From Thiorhodovibrio litoralis (GTDB lineage: Bacteria; Pseudomonadota; Gammaproteobacteria; Chromatiales; Chromatiaceae), in assembly GCF_033954455.1 (NCBI RefSeq), contig NZ_CP121473.1, positions 124,001 through 188,000 on the forward strand: a stretch of 64,000 nucleotides of DNA. Direction: 5' to 3'. Shown piece after piece: positions 38,715 through 47,340 of this stretch. The number at the start of each line of letters is the position of its first letter. Position 1 is the stretch's first letter. The notes below the pieces were generated by a model, which saw only the letters and a list, made by a program, of their open reading frames with translations, had not been told where the DNA came from and made no database searches. The position numbers were made by a program, and so were the translations under genes.

Positions 38715-39989
38715 ATGAAGCAAACCTCCCTGTTGGGAATAGCGAAAAAGGCGGCATCGGACAAGGCCCATCGATTCCGCAACCTCTTTGGCCTGCTCAA
38801 CGTCAGCTATCTTCTGGCCTGTTGGCGGCTGATTAACAAAGGTGCGGCCAGCGGTGTCGACCGACTGGATGCTCGCGCCTATGAAGCCAACCTTCAGGAC
38901 AATGTAGAAGCACTGGTGGCGGCGGTCAAAGGGGGATGGTATCGGGCCAAGCTGGTACTGAGAAGATACATCCCCAAGCTCAACGGAAAGTTGAGGCCAT
39001 TGGGGATTCCGGCCATCGCGGACAAAGTGCTCCAGATGGGGGTCACCAAGATACTGGAAGAGATTTATGAGCAGGACTTTCTGGACTGTAGCTATGGTTA
39101 CCGACCTCGAGTTGGTGCCCTGGATGCCGTGCGAGACCTGAGCGCCGAGCTGCGAAGCGGGCGTTATCACTTCCTGGTCGAGGCGGATATTCGCGCATTC
39201 TTTGATCGAATCGATCATGGCAAACTGATCGAGCTGTTGCAGCGACGGATAGACGATGAATCCTTTCTGCGGCTGATTCGCAAGTGGTTAAAGGCCGGTG
39301 TTTTGGAGCCAGATGGCGCGGTTCAGCATCCCGAGACAGGCTCGCCCCAAGGCGGGATCATCTCCCCGATGCTTGCGAATATCTATCTCCACTACGCGCT
39401 AGATGAGTGGTTTGAGAACACGGTCAAGACACATTGCAAAGGGAAAGCGTACCTCTGTCGGTATGCCGACGATTTCGTGTGCGCGTTTGAATGTGAGTTC
39501 GACGCCCAGCGCTTTTATCGGGTGCTTGGGGTGCGGATGGCGCGGTTCGGGCTGGAAGTCGCGCAAGAGAAAACGCAGTTGCTGCGGTTTTCGCGTCAGG
39601 ACTGGACGCGTAACGGCACCTTTGAGTTTCTCGGATTCGAGTTTCGCTGGGGACGAGGGCGTTGGGGAACACCCGCGCTCAAACGGCGCACGGCACGGAA
39701 GAAATACCGCGCCTCCCTGGCCAGTTTTCGAGACTGGTGTCGGGCACACTGCCGGATGCACAAGGACAAGTTCTTCGCGGCTCTCAATGCGAAGCTGCGC
39801 GGGTACTACAATTACTACGGTATCCGAGGCAACTCCGAAAGCCTGGATGACTTTTTCTACCATGTCACTCGCATACTTTACCGGGAGCTGAATCGTCGCA
39901 GCCAGCGGCGCAGTTACAATTGGAAGGGCTTCGTCGAACTGATCAAGGTGTTCAAGCTTGAGCGACCACGTATCTGCCACAGTTTCTGA
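38715..39989 (+). CDS. ltrA: Group II intron reverse transcriptase/maturase
   Basis: 424 residues. RT motifs in order: PLGIPAIADKVLQMGV, FRP-like CSYGYRPRVGALDAV, VEADIRAFFDRIDH, TGSPQGGIISPMLANIYLHY and the active site YADD at residues 250-253 (YLCRYADDFVCAF). Domain X (maturase) contains GTPALKRRTARKKYRAS and the C-terminal LRGYYNYYGIRGNSESLDDF. No HNH endonuclease domain follows, so mobility would use an endonuclease-independent route. Intact and probably functional. Confidence 0.93.
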   Translation: MKQTSLLGIAKKAASDKAHRFRNLFGLLNVSYLLACWRLINKGAASGVDRLDARAYEANLQDNVEALVAAVKGGWYRAKLVLRRYIPKLNGKLRPLGIPAIADKVLQMGVTKILEEIYEQDFLDCSYGYRPRVGALDAVRDLSAELRSGRYHFLVEADIRAFFDRIDHGKLIELLQRRIDDESFLRLIRKWLKAGVLEPDGAVQHPETGSPQGGIISPMLANIYLHYALDEWFENTVKTHCKGKAYLCRYADDFVCAFECEFDAQRFYRVLGVRMARFGLEVAQEKTQLLRFSRQDWTRNGTFEFLGFEFRWGRGRWGTPALKRRTARKKYRASLASFRDWCRAHCRMHKDKFFAALNAKLRGYYNYYGIRGNSESLDDFFYHVTRILYRELNRRSQRRSYNWKGFVELIKVFKLERPRICHSF

Positions 39990-40032
39990 GTACGCTAAAG
40001 ATGCTGCAATGTGCGAAGCGAATCACTTCGAG

Positions 40033-40065
40033 GAGCCCGGTGCGGTAGTTCCGCACGCCGGGATC
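40033..40065 (+). ncRNA. Domain V of the complete group II intron
   Basis: GAGCCCGGTGCGG, a GTAGTT loop, CCGCACGCC and GGGATC fold into the typical domain V hairpin with the AGC catalytic triad and a two-base bulge on the 3' arm. It sits 43 bases after the reverse transcriptase stop codon. Confidence 0.85.
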
Positions 40066-40177
40066 TGTACGGGGGCGGCCGGGTAACTGGCCGTCCTACC
40101 GTGATGAGAGTCTCGTTGCAGTATTTGATGGGTTAAAAAGAATTTATAATTTCAGTCATTTAGGTTAGGGGGTTGAG

Positions 40178-41101
40178 TTGAAAAGAATCGGAATAGCCAT
40201 TCCTACATACAATAGAAATGATTTGCTTGAGCGTCTTCTTAGGACTATACCAAGTGATATTTCTGTTTTTGTAAGCGATAATGGTGGATATGTAACATCT
40301 GAAATGAAGAGGGGGTTCACTAATCTAAGCATTACAAAGCAAAGCAAAGTAATCAGTATCTTTAGAAACTGGAATAGTGCCTTGAATTCAGTTTCTGCTT
40401 GTGATTATGTAGCTATACCATCTGATGATGATTTATATATCAAAGATAAATTTAGTACAATATTCGAAATTATTCAAAATAATGACGCAGATGTAATTAT
40501 TTTTGGCAATAATTGTATAGATGAAAACGATAAATTCATTAGCAGGTTCTGCCCAAAAAACCTAGAATGTTTCGAAGCGCCCTATGGTTTCCAAAAATTC
40601 ATATACGGTGTTGATGTTAGAATGCCAAGTGTTTTTTTTAAAAAAAAATTTTTAGATAAACTTGGTTATTTTGATGAGCATCTATTTACGTTAACTGCGG
40701 CGGACAGCGAACTTGTACAACGAGCGATGTTGTTAGGGAACGTAATATTTGTTCCCGAAATTGTTTCATCTTACCGTATTTGGTCGGGTAGTTTAACAGA
40801 TCAAAAGATTGCTACTCAACATTGGATGGCTGAAGTTGATGCGTGGACAACAAAAATAAGGGGTCTTGCAAAGGAGCGATTAGGGGATAAAGCAAATTTT
40901 TATAACTGGGAACAATATCAAGATGAAATTTATGCTAGAAACCTCCTTAGTGGTATTTCAAATTTATTTAAATCAAAGAACTTTAAAAATGCTATCACGC
41001 ACTATAGGGCAATGCGTTATCCAAAATATGCTCTGTATAAAACAAAATTGAGGATTGTTGGCTATTTAATACTGTCGTTTTTGAACCAAAAGCTATGCTA
41101 G
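40178..41101 (+). CDS. GT2-type glycosyltransferase
   Basis: 307 residues, probable TTG start at 40178 after GGGGG. GT-A fold: IGIAIPTYNRNDLLERLL, VFVSDNGG, and the acidic metal motif AIPSDDDLYI. A later FTLTAADSELVQRAMLLG supplies the usual second acidic site. The gene is strikingly AT-rich, unlike almost all of the window, which points to recent transfer. It overlaps the next gene by 7 bases. Sugar donor and acceptor are unknown. Confidence 0.85.
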   Translation: MKRIGIAIPTYNRNDLLERLLRTIPSDISVFVSDNGGYVTSEMKRGFTNLSITKQSKVISIFRNWNSALNSVSACDYVAIPSDDDLYIKDKFSTIFEIIQNNDADVIIFGNNCIDENDKFISRFCPKNLECFEAPYGFQKFIYGVDVRMPSVFFKKKFLDKLGYFDEHLFTLTAADSELVQRAMLLGNVIFVPEIVSSYRIWSGSLTDQKIATQHWMAEVDAWTTKIRGLAKERLGDKANFYNWEQYQDEIYARNLLSGISNLFKSKNFKNAITHYRAMRYPKYALYKTKLRIVGYLILSFLNQKLC

Positions 41102-42357
41102 CTAAGAATATATTTTATTCATTTATTTGCAAAGTTTTGGGAATGGGATTGTGGCTAATGATGGTTCCGTTGCTTTTAAAGGCTTTAGGTATAAATGAAT
41201 ATGGAGTTTGGGCGGCATTAACTTCATTAATTGTATGGATGAATTTGTTTGATTTTGGAATGGGTCATGCACTCAAAAATACAGTGTCAAAATCTATTGC
41301 CACTAAAAGAATTGTTGATGCCAAGGAAGAGTTTTTACAAGTTTTTAAAATATCTTTCATAAGTTCGGTAGTGATTGCAGTTATTTTTTTAGCATCACTG
41401 ACCTTTGTTGATTTATTAAATAAAAATTTGGTTGTTTCCTTGATACTTTTTTTGCCAATTATTCTTTTTTTTCCACTACGTGTCGCAAGCTTTGTGCTTC
41501 AAGGGGCTAGGAGAATTGCTTTAGATGCATGCCTGATGTTTTTAAATACACTTTTATTCTTTGTCATTGTTGCGGAGTTGTGCTTTTTTGATATTTCGGT
41601 AAGCTTAATTGTACTTGCTATTGCGTTTGTTGGCAGTTATTTATTCTCAATCATCATCGGGGCGATTGAAGCGATTAAGATTCTTGAATTAAAATCGGGT
41701 GATTTTAAGAGACTGTTTGGAGTCAAATTGGACTTAATTCGAATTATTCTTGGACTTAAGTTTTTTGGCTTACAGCTATCATCATTGGTCTTGTACTCCT
41801 TTGGTACGGTCATTGTTTTTTCTTTTTTATCTAGTGCTCAAGCCGCACAGTTTGATGTTGTTAGTAAGATTTTTGTTTTTGGACTGAGTTTTTTTACTAT
41901 TGTTATAGGTGCTTTTTGGCCTGAAATAGTGACGCATATTGCCAACGATAACATTACAATGATCAGGCGCCTGTATTTTAGGATGACTGTTTTGGCCGTC
42001 ATATTTTCGTTCGCTGCTTTATGTGTAGCCTACTTTTCACCATTGATTATTCAAATTTGGACGGACACAAAAATAGAAGTAACAAGTTCTGAAACAATAT
42101 TTTTTGCAATCCTCGTTTCGTTTCAATCCTTTGCATACTCTGGTGCGGTAGTATTAAATGCATTTGAAAAAATTGATATTCAACTGGCCCTTTCTTTGGC
42201 TGCGTCATTTTTAATGATTCCTTTATCCCGATATTTTATAAACATGGGCTATGGAATTGAGGCAATCCCCATTGTTTCTTCAATATTTACCTTCTTTGCG
42301 ATGGTCTATTGCAATGTCCATGCTTGCAAGATATTAAAAATGGGCCATGATTTATGA
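41095..42357 (+). CDS. Wzx-like O-antigen flippase
   Basis: 420 residues with about 12 hydrophobic segments spread evenly over the chain (for example VLGMGLWLMMVPLLLKALGI and FVGSYLFSIIIGAIEAI). The first 60 residues contain the polysaccharide-biosynthesis signature (ALGINEYGVWAALTSLIVW). Such proteins move undecaprenyl-linked repeat units across the inner membrane. The gene is the most AT-rich in the window and forms a block with the preceding GT2 gene. No wzy polymerase was recognised nearby. Confidence 0.82.
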   Translation: MLAKNIFYSFICKVLGMGLWLMMVPLLLKALGINEYGVWAALTSLIVWMNLFDFGMGHALKNTVSKSIATKRIVDAKEEFLQVFKISFISSVVIAVIFLASLTFVDLLNKNLVVSLILFLPIILFFPLRVASFVLQGARRIALDACLMFLNTLLFFVIVAELCFFDISVSLIVLAIAFVGSYLFSIIIGAIEAIKILELKSGDFKRLFGVKLDLIRIILGLKFFGLQLSSLVLYSFGTVIVFSFLSSAQAAQFDVVSKIFVFGLSFFTIVIGAFWPEIVTHIANDNITMIRRLYFRMTVLAVIFSFAALCVAYFSPLIIQIWTDTKIEVTSSETIFFAILVSFQSFAYSGAVVLNAFEKIDIQLALSLAASFLMIPLSRYFINMGYGIEAIPIVSSIFTFFAMVYCNVHACKILKMGHDL

Positions 42358-42374
42358 TCCGGCGGAGAATGTAA

Positions 42375-42998
42375 ATGTTGAGTTTAGCATTTAGTACTAT
42401 TAAGTCATTATTTTACAACCCTACTAGGCACGCAAAAAGTCTGCCCTTTTTATCTATTGGAGATGAGACACGGATTCTGCCATCATGTCGATTTGTTTTT
42501 CGCCTTGGAGAAGATCGGCATCGTGGAAAAATTAGGATTGGAGGCCGCGCAATGATTGGTGGGGAATTTGTTTTTGAGTCTGACAGAGGCGATGTTGAGG
42601 TGGGTGACCGTTCCTTTATCAACAGGGGAACCCGAATTATTTGCAGGCATCAAATTTCCATCGGGGCTGATGTGACTTTGGCCTGGGGGTGTACGCTATA
42701 TGATCACAACTCCCATTCACTTGCATGGCAGGATCGTGCTGCCGATATTCATCAGCAACTTTTAGATGTGCAGGCGGGGCGAAACTTCATCGAAAATAAA
42801 AACTGGTCAACGGTGACGTCGCGTCCCATCGTGATCGAAGACAAGGCGTGGGTCGGCTTCGGCGTCACAATTCTTAATGGCGTGACCGTCGGTGAGGGCG
42901 CCATCATCGGCGCTGGCAGTGTTGTTCGTGACGATGTACCTCCCTGGACCATTGCCTTTGGCAATCCGGCCGTGGTGGTCAAAACAGTTCGTAAATAG
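42375..42998 (+). CDS. Acyltransferase with left-handed beta-helix (WbbJ/LbH type)
   Basis: 207 residues. Hexapeptide repeats run from IRIGGRAMIGGEFVFESD and VEVGDRSFINRGTRIICRH to VWVGFGVTILNGVTVGEGAI-like PIVIEDKAWVGFGVTILNGV and GAIIGAGSVVRDDVPPWTI. This is the sugar O-acetyltransferase type common in O-antigen clusters. Composition shifts from AT-rich at the start to GC-rich at the end, suggesting that a transfer boundary lies inside or near this gene. Confidence 0.83.
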   Translation: MLSLAFSTIKSLFYNPTRHAKSLPFLSIGDETRILPSCRFVFRLGEDRHRGKIRIGGRAMIGGEFVFESDRGDVEVGDRSFINRGTRIICRHQISIGADVTLAWGCTLYDHNSHSLAWQDRAADIHQQLLDVQAGRNFIENKNWSTVTSRPIVIEDKAWVGFGVTILNGVTVGEGAIIGAGSVVRDDVPPWTIAFGNPAVVVKTVRK

Positions 42999-43013
42999 CG
43001 GGTATTGGTATCG

Positions 43014-43946
43014 ATGGAACTGCCACAGTCACTGCCTAGGCCTGATGTACTGATCCTTGGCGCAGCCGGATTCATCGGCACCCACCTTACGACTCGACTG
43101 CATGACAGGCATGCCTTTGGTTCATTGACAGTCGCAGGCCAGAGTGTAGGTCAGAGATACTCAGAAGCGGACATCCATGTCCTAGATGGCATGATTGACC
43201 GGGACCTGCTTGATCGATGCTCGCCCCCAAAGGTGATCTTCTTCCTGATCGGCGGCAGTTCCGTCGGCGCATCGCTGCAAAACCCTCGCAGGGATTTCGC
43301 GATCAGCCTCCCTCCCTTGGCTGACTTACTCGACAAAATGAGGAACGATTGGCCAAAGGCGCGCCTGATCTTTCTTTCCAGCGCTGCCGTCTATGGCAAT
43401 GCTGGCTCCTATGTCACCAGTATTCACGCCTCGCCCAAACCAATTTCGCCTTATGGCCTTCATAAACGACTGTCGGAAGAGATGCTTTTTTTCGAGCAGG
43501 AGCGCATCGGACTGGCCGTGAATGTGTTACGCCCCTTCTCAATCTACGGACCAGGGTTGCGAAAGCAGTTGTTGTGGGATGCCCTGCGTAAAGCCGATGC
43601 AGGCGCACCCTCCTTCTTCGGGAACGGCAGCGAGACCCGCGACTGGGTCTACATTGACGACCTCGTCGAACTGCTGCTCGATGTTGCACTGTACCCTGAG
43701 GGCTTTCCCTTGCTCTTCAATGTGGGTTCGGGCATGGGTGTTTCCGTGGCCGAGATGCTCGGTCGACTGTTCGCAATGAGCAGATATGCACTGACGCCGT
43801 CCTTCCTGGGACAAGCAAAGAGCGGTGACCCCAACGACTTGGTGGCGGATCCGGACGAGCAGGCACTCTTTAAGCGCTACTGGCGTACCCCGCCGGATGA
43901 GGGGCTTAGACGTTTTGTTGAGTGGTATCAGGGGTTGCCGAAATGA
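43014..43946 (+). CDS. NAD-dependent sugar epimerase/dehydratase
   Basis: 310 residues from ATG 43014. SDR motifs: DVLILGAAGFIGTHLTTRL, IFLSSAAVYGNAG and SPYGLHKRLSEEML (YxxxK). RDWVYIDDLVELLLDVALY and LFNVGSGMGVSVAEML are typical of GalE/WcaG-like enzymes. The substrate is probably a nucleotide sugar of the O-antigen, not further defined. The stop overlaps the next gene by 4 bases (ATGA). Confidence 0.83.
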   Translation: MELPQSLPRPDVLILGAAGFIGTHLTTRLHDRHAFGSLTVAGQSVGQRYSEADIHVLDGMIDRDLLDRCSPPKVIFFLIGGSSVGASLQNPRRDFAISLPPLADLLDKMRNDWPKARLIFLSSAAVYGNAGSYVTSIHASPKPISPYGLHKRLSEEMLFFEQERIGLAVNVLRPFSIYGPGLRKQLLWDALRKADAGAPSFFGNGSETRDWVYIDDLVELLLDVALYPEGFPLLFNVGSGMGVSVAEMLGRLFAMSRYALTPSFLGQAKSGDPNDLVADPDEQALFKRYWRTPPDEGLRRFVEWYQGLPK

Positions 43947-45097
43947 AGCGTATCCTCATTACATTCCGTTCCCACGGCGAAGGCTGGATGGGCGGGATCA
44001 ACTATTTTCGCACCCTGGCGCGTGCGCTTTGCCGCTATCCGTCGATAGAGTTCAGTGTATCGATTCTGACCAATCAACCACATTGGTTTGATGGGTACGA
44101 GTGCGGCGGCGTGGAGATCATTCACGCGCCCTGGCTGGACCCTACCGCCAGGCTGGACTATTATTTGAACGCTGCGATCAAGACGATCGGGCTGATCAAC
44201 CCTTACCTCCAACACCACGCACGCAAGACCGATGCCGTGCTGATCACGCATGCCATGGCAAGCCGCATCACGCCCTGCCCGACCGTGTTCTGGATGCAGG
44301 ACTTTCAGCATTGCCATCTTCCGGAGTTCTTTTCCCGCTACGAACTTGTTCGCCGTAGCCGCAATGTAAGGAATGCTGCCCGGCACGGTCATCTACTATT
44401 CAGCAGCCACAGCGCTGTGGCAGATTTCCGGCATTTCTTTCCAGATATCTCCTGGGCCCGGCCCCACGTGCTGCAATTTGCGCCTCTCCTGGATACCGTG
44501 GAGACGGCCACCGCAAAGGATGAGTTGAACTCCAAATACGGCATTCCGGAACGCTTCTTCTTCTTGCCTAACCAATTTTGGTTGCACAAGAATCACTGCT
44601 TGGTGCTGGAGGCACTAAGCGTGCTGCCAGATTCGATGTCGGTCGTCTGCACCGGCGCGCTGTCGGATAATCGCGGCGCCGGCCACATCAATCGCCTTAA
44701 AGAGATGATCGAGCACGGGCGACTTGGCACGCGTTTCCTCATACTGGGTATGGTGCCGAGGGCTGATTTTCTCGGCTTGATGAAATTCTCATCCTGCGTC
44801 CTCAATCCATCGCTATTCGAAGGGTGGAGTTCCACCGTCGAAGAGGCTCGGTTTTTCGGCAAGCGCATGATTCTTTCCGATCTTCCGGTCCATCGGGAAC
44901 AAGCTGGCGACACTGCGTTGTTTTTTCCGCCGACGGATGCGCAGGCCCTGGCCCAGGCAATGCTGCGGGTCGAGGGCGAAGCCCCGGCATCGGAGACGGC
45001 TGTGTTTCAGTCGGAGCTGTATGAGCGGGCAGTGGAGAATTTTGCCAGGCAATACTGGGCGATCGCCAAGGACATCCTGTCTCGGACGGGCTGCTGA
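43943..45097 (+). CDS. GT4-type glycosyltransferase
   Basis: 384 residues from ATG 43943. GT-B fold: N-terminal GEGWMGGINYFRTLARAL and C-terminal FFLPNQFWLHKNHCLVLEAL with CVLNPSLFEGWSSTVEEARF, where the E-x7-E type donor site would lie. It probably transfers a hexose to a lipid-linked glycan at the cytoplasmic face. Its last base is shared with the next start. Operon with the neighbouring transferase is likely. Confidence 0.85.
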   Translation: MKRILITFRSHGEGWMGGINYFRTLARALCRYPSIEFSVSILTNQPHWFDGYECGGVEIIHAPWLDPTARLDYYLNAAIKTIGLINPYLQHHARKTDAVLITHAMASRITPCPTVFWMQDFQHCHLPEFFSRYELVRRSRNVRNAARHGHLLFSSHSAVADFRHFFPDISWARPHVLQFAPLLDTVETATAKDELNSKYGIPERFFFLPNQFWLHKNHCLVLEALSVLPDSMSVVCTGALSDNRGAGHINRLKEMIEHGRLGTRFLILGMVPRADFLGLMKFSSCVLNPSLFEGWSSTVEEARFFGKRMILSDLPVHREQAGDTALFFPPTDAQALAQAMLRVEGEAPASETAVFQSELYERAVENFARQYWAIAKDILSRTGC

Positions 45098-46164
45098 TGC
45101 AGCTCCTCTGCCTGTGCAAACGTTGCCCCCAAGCCCGCGATCTCTTCACCCAACCCTATGGCCGCTTTTACCATATCCCTCGCCTTTTGGCTGCGCGGGG
45201 TTATGCGGTGCATTTACTGCTACTGAGTTACCAAAACGAACCAAACGCTTTCCATCAAGAGGTCAACCTGCATTCGCATTCTGTGTCAGCTTTACCTTGG
45301 GGCCTCCTTCCCTACATGATCAAGGCCAAGCATTTGATGATCGAGGTGCAGCCGGATTGGGTTATCGGGTTTTCCGATTCCTGGTATGGGATTCTGGCGC
45401 AACGCTTGGCTGGGCGTTTTGGCGCCCGTTGTCTTATCGATGCCTATGATAACTACGAGAGCTATATCCCTTGGCTTGTGCCTTTGCATAGCCAGTGGCG
45501 GAAGGCGTTGCGTCAAGCCGATGTGGTGACGGCCGCCGGACCTCAACTGGCAGACTGGATGAGTCAATCTGCCGGGGATCGGCCGGTTGATGTAGTGCCC
45601 ATGGCGGCTGATCCGCTCTTTTTTCCCCGTGACAAGATCATGTGCCGGAATTCGTTGGGCCTTCCGGTTGATGCGCGCTTGATGGGCTACAGCGGTTCGC
45701 TGCATCCCAACCGGGGCATTGAGCTACTTTTTCAGGTTTTTGAGCGTTTGAGGAAACATCTGCCAGATCTGGAGTTGGTGCTTTCCGGCCGACTCTCCAA
45801 AGGCATTAACATACCCTTTGGCGTGCATTGGCTTGGCTACCGGCCAGCCGAGGAGGTTCCGCTAATTCTCAATAGCCTTGACCTGCTTTTTGTGATGAAC
45901 AAGCCCAGCGCATTCGGCAATTTCAGTTACCCGGTAAAGCTGTATGAGGCCATGGCTTGCGGTGTGCCCGTGGTGGCATCGGATGTACCTGGTACGGCCT
46001 GGATTCTGAGGGATCGGCCGAAATCCTTGGCGCGGGCAGAGGATGCTGAGGATTTCGTAAAAAAGGCACTCGCCATTCTTGAGCGTGGAGAACGAGGCGA
46101 CATTCTGCCTTCTGGTTGGGAGGGATCAGCAGCGACTTTTGCGCGATTGTGCGAGATTAACTGA
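45097..46164 (+). CDS. GT4-type glycosyltransferase
   Basis: 355 residues. GT-B features are LMGYSGSLHPNRGIELLFQV, the LGYRPAEEVPLIL segment and YPVKLYEAMACGVPVVASDV. It begins with a short N-terminal domain (CLCKRCPQARDLFTQPYGRF). It follows the preceding transferase with an overlap of one base. It is the last gene before the IS91-type element that interrupts the cluster. Confidence 0.85.
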   Translation: MQLLCLCKRCPQARDLFTQPYGRFYHIPRLLAARGYAVHLLLLSYQNEPNAFHQEVNLHSHSVSALPWGLLPYMIKAKHLMIEVQPDWVIGFSDSWYGILAQRLAGRFGARCLIDAYDNYESYIPWLVPLHSQWRKALRQADVVTAAGPQLADWMSQSAGDRPVDVVPMAADPLFFPRDKIMCRNSLGLPVDARLMGYSGSLHPNRGIELLFQVFERLRKHLPDLELVLSGRLSKGINIPFGVHWLGYRPAEEVPLILNSLDLLFVMNKPSAFGNFSYPVKLYEAMACGVPVVASDVPGTAWILRDRPKSLARAEDAEDFVKKALAILERGERGDILPSGWEGSAATFARLCEIN

Positions 46165-46484
46165 GAGGTGAGAGAGCGTTGTACGAGCCCTCTGTGGCCC
46201 GGCACAACGAATAAGGTTAGATCGTCTGAGCGAAGCGAACGGCGATCTGAACCGTTCGTTGGACGAGCCCGTGTTTGAGGTAGAGAGGGGGGCTTAGAAA
46301 ATAGCTTTTCCGCGGCGGGGGATCGCGGAGGCGGGTTGGCCGGGGATGAACCGCTGGCGGACTCAGCCTGAAGACGGCGGCGAAGTCATTAGGAACCGAG
46401 GGGACTATTTTGCCCGAATCTCAGGCGAACGCCACTCTCGGCACGCGATCACCGATTTGGAAGAAAACGGGTTGTTGCTTGCGT
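46165..46484. other. Left flank and outer end of the IS91-type element
   Basis: 320 bases without a reading frame that resembles a known protein. The segment CGTTGGACGAGCC at 46257-46269 reappears in inverse orientation (GGCTCCGTCCAACAACG) at 63147-63163, just beyond the IS91-linked recombinase. These could be the outer ends of the whole compound, but the match is short. A 7-base hairpin (CGAACGG / CCGTTCG) lies beside it. Confidence 0.4.
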
Positions 46485-46730
46485 TTACATCACCGGTATC
46501 GATGCCCCATCAAGCGGCGGCGATGTCTGCAGCGGCGATCCTCGCGGGGGCAAGCGCGTCTGGATAATGATCATCTCGGCCCCGCAGCAGGGACATTTGA
46601 GCCGAGGACGCGGTTTGAGCTTGGCGAGGAACTGTTGCGGATCCAGTCCGAACAACCACTGCAACAGCGCAATCGCGCGTTTGCGATTAGGATGGAGAAA
46701 GCCGAAGTTGCGCGCGCGGCGAAAGCCCTT
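46485..46730 (-). pseudogene. C-terminal part of the split IS91-family transposase
   Basis: Read on the minus strand: KGFRRARNFGFLHPNRKRAI, ALLQWLFGLDPQQFLAKLKP and a zinc-binding LKCPCCGAEMIII, ending at TAA 46485-46487. This is the usual IS91 transposase tail. The N-terminal 291 codons are 14.5 kb away at 61270-62142 in the same orientation, ending in VLPKGF. Joining the two through the shared 9 bases AAGGGCTTT gives a continuous protein (LPKGFRRARNFG). Confidence 0.88.
46722..46730. repeat. Left 9-bp direct repeat flanking the 14.5-kb insert
   Basis: AAAGCCCTT at 46722-46730 recurs as AAAGCCCTT at 61270-61278. Both belong to the split IS91 transposase reading frame (Lys-Gly-Phe). This looks like a 9-bp target duplication or recombination core. 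The left side has a second, inverted copy at 46749-46757, giving an extra palindrome between them. Confidence 0.75.
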
Positions 46731-46748
46731 TATGCGGTGCAGCGCATA

Positions 46749-46778
46749 AAGGGCTTTATGCAGAGTAGATGGTTATGC
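46749..46778. repeat. Left 30-bp terminal inverted repeat of the RIT-like element
   Basis: Begins AAGGGCTTTATGCAGAGTAG and continues ATGGTTATGC. It is the perfect inverse complement of 61249-61278. The first 9 bases also belong to the target-like repeat, so the element-specific part is the 21 bases beginning ATGCAGAGTAG. Confidence 0.92.
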
Positions 46779-46901
46779 CGAGAATGCCGCTGAGGGACAG
46801 CAGCTTTCACGCGATATCAATGGATCACGGCCCGAAGTCTGCCGATCGACTCCGCATAAGTAGAGTGCCGTCCTTCTCGATATTAACGAAAGGAGGACAG
46901 C

Positions 46902-47117
46902 ATGTTGACCACATACTTCAAGCATCCGTTCACGCTTCGCAAGCTTCGCTCCGGCCCTGGCGGTCCCTACCTAGACGACTTCGCCGCTCAGCTGGCTCAA
47001 TCGGGCTACTCCCGTTACAAGATCAGGGCTCATCTGCGCGGTGCCGGGCGATTCTCCGGGTGGGCCGCGCAGGCAGGCGTGGCGATCGATGCGCTGGATG
47101 CGGATTCCACGCCGATC
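46902..47117 (+). pseudogene. N-terminal fragment of the first tyrosine recombinase (RitA-like)
   Basis: Starts at ATG 46902 with an excellent ribosome binding site (AAGGAGGA at 46890-46897). It encodes MLTTYFKHPFTLRKLRSGPG, GPYLDDFAAQLAQSGYSRYK and IRAHLRGAGRFSGWAAQAGV, the SAM-like core-binding domain of tyrosine recombinases. The frame is broken at codon 73 by an IS66 end at 47118. The catalytic domain is absent from the window. Confidence 0.75.
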
Positions 47118-47238
47118 GTAAGCGATCAGCGAACTACATCTACCCTGCCCGACCGGGGCGGCGGACAATGGTGCAATGGAACGCAACCACGCACCAGCGC
47201 AATGCCCGCAACAGTCAACCCCCGGCGGTTACCCGCCG
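47118..47238. repeat. 121-bp IS66 end relic
   Basis: Identical to the left 121 bases of the complete IS66 (47810-47930), beginning GTAAGCGATCAGCGAACTAC. It ends abruptly where the IS21 terminal repeats start. It therefore marks an older IS66 insertion in the recombinase gene which was then interrupted by IS21; the rest of that IS66 copy is gone. Confidence 0.9.
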
Positions 47239-47340
47239 ATCCGGCCACCGATTCCAGGATTATCCGGCCACTGATTCCACGCTGATCCGGCCACCCATTC
47301 CAGAGGCATCCGGCCACTGATTCCACGGCCATCTGGCCAC
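47239..47340. repeat. Left terminal repeats of the IS21 element
   Basis: Four to five imperfect direct copies of ATCCGGCCACYGATTCCA occur within about 100 bases (47239 onward). Multiple terminal repeats that bind the transposase are a hallmark of IS21-family ends. The equivalent right-end repeats are not present after istB. Confidence 0.8.

Larger units (their letters stand above)
38014..40100 (+). mobile_element. Complete group II intron with encoded reverse transcriptase
   Basis: The 5' end GTGCGCC matches the GUGYG consensus. A long structured 5' region of about 700 bases (domains I-III) contains no gene. It is followed by the intron-encoded protein in domain IV, a domain V hairpin at 40033-40065, and a domain VI-like hairpin (GGCGGCCGG / CTGGCCGTCC). 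The last bases TACC place the 3' end at 40099 or 40100. It lies inside the O-antigen cluster between an SDR gene and a GT2 gene. All parts look intact. Confidence 0.85.

Noticed and set aside
46240-46275. Integron attC site (GTTGGAC / GTCCAAC core-like heptamers)
   Set aside because: The paired core sites are not at attC spacing on one side, and no integron integrase is present; the heptamers are better explained as element borders or chance.
47239-47340. Tandem ATCCGGCCAC repeats considered as a CRISPR or iteron origin
   Set aside because: They stand directly before istA and match the multiple terminal repeats of IS21 ends.
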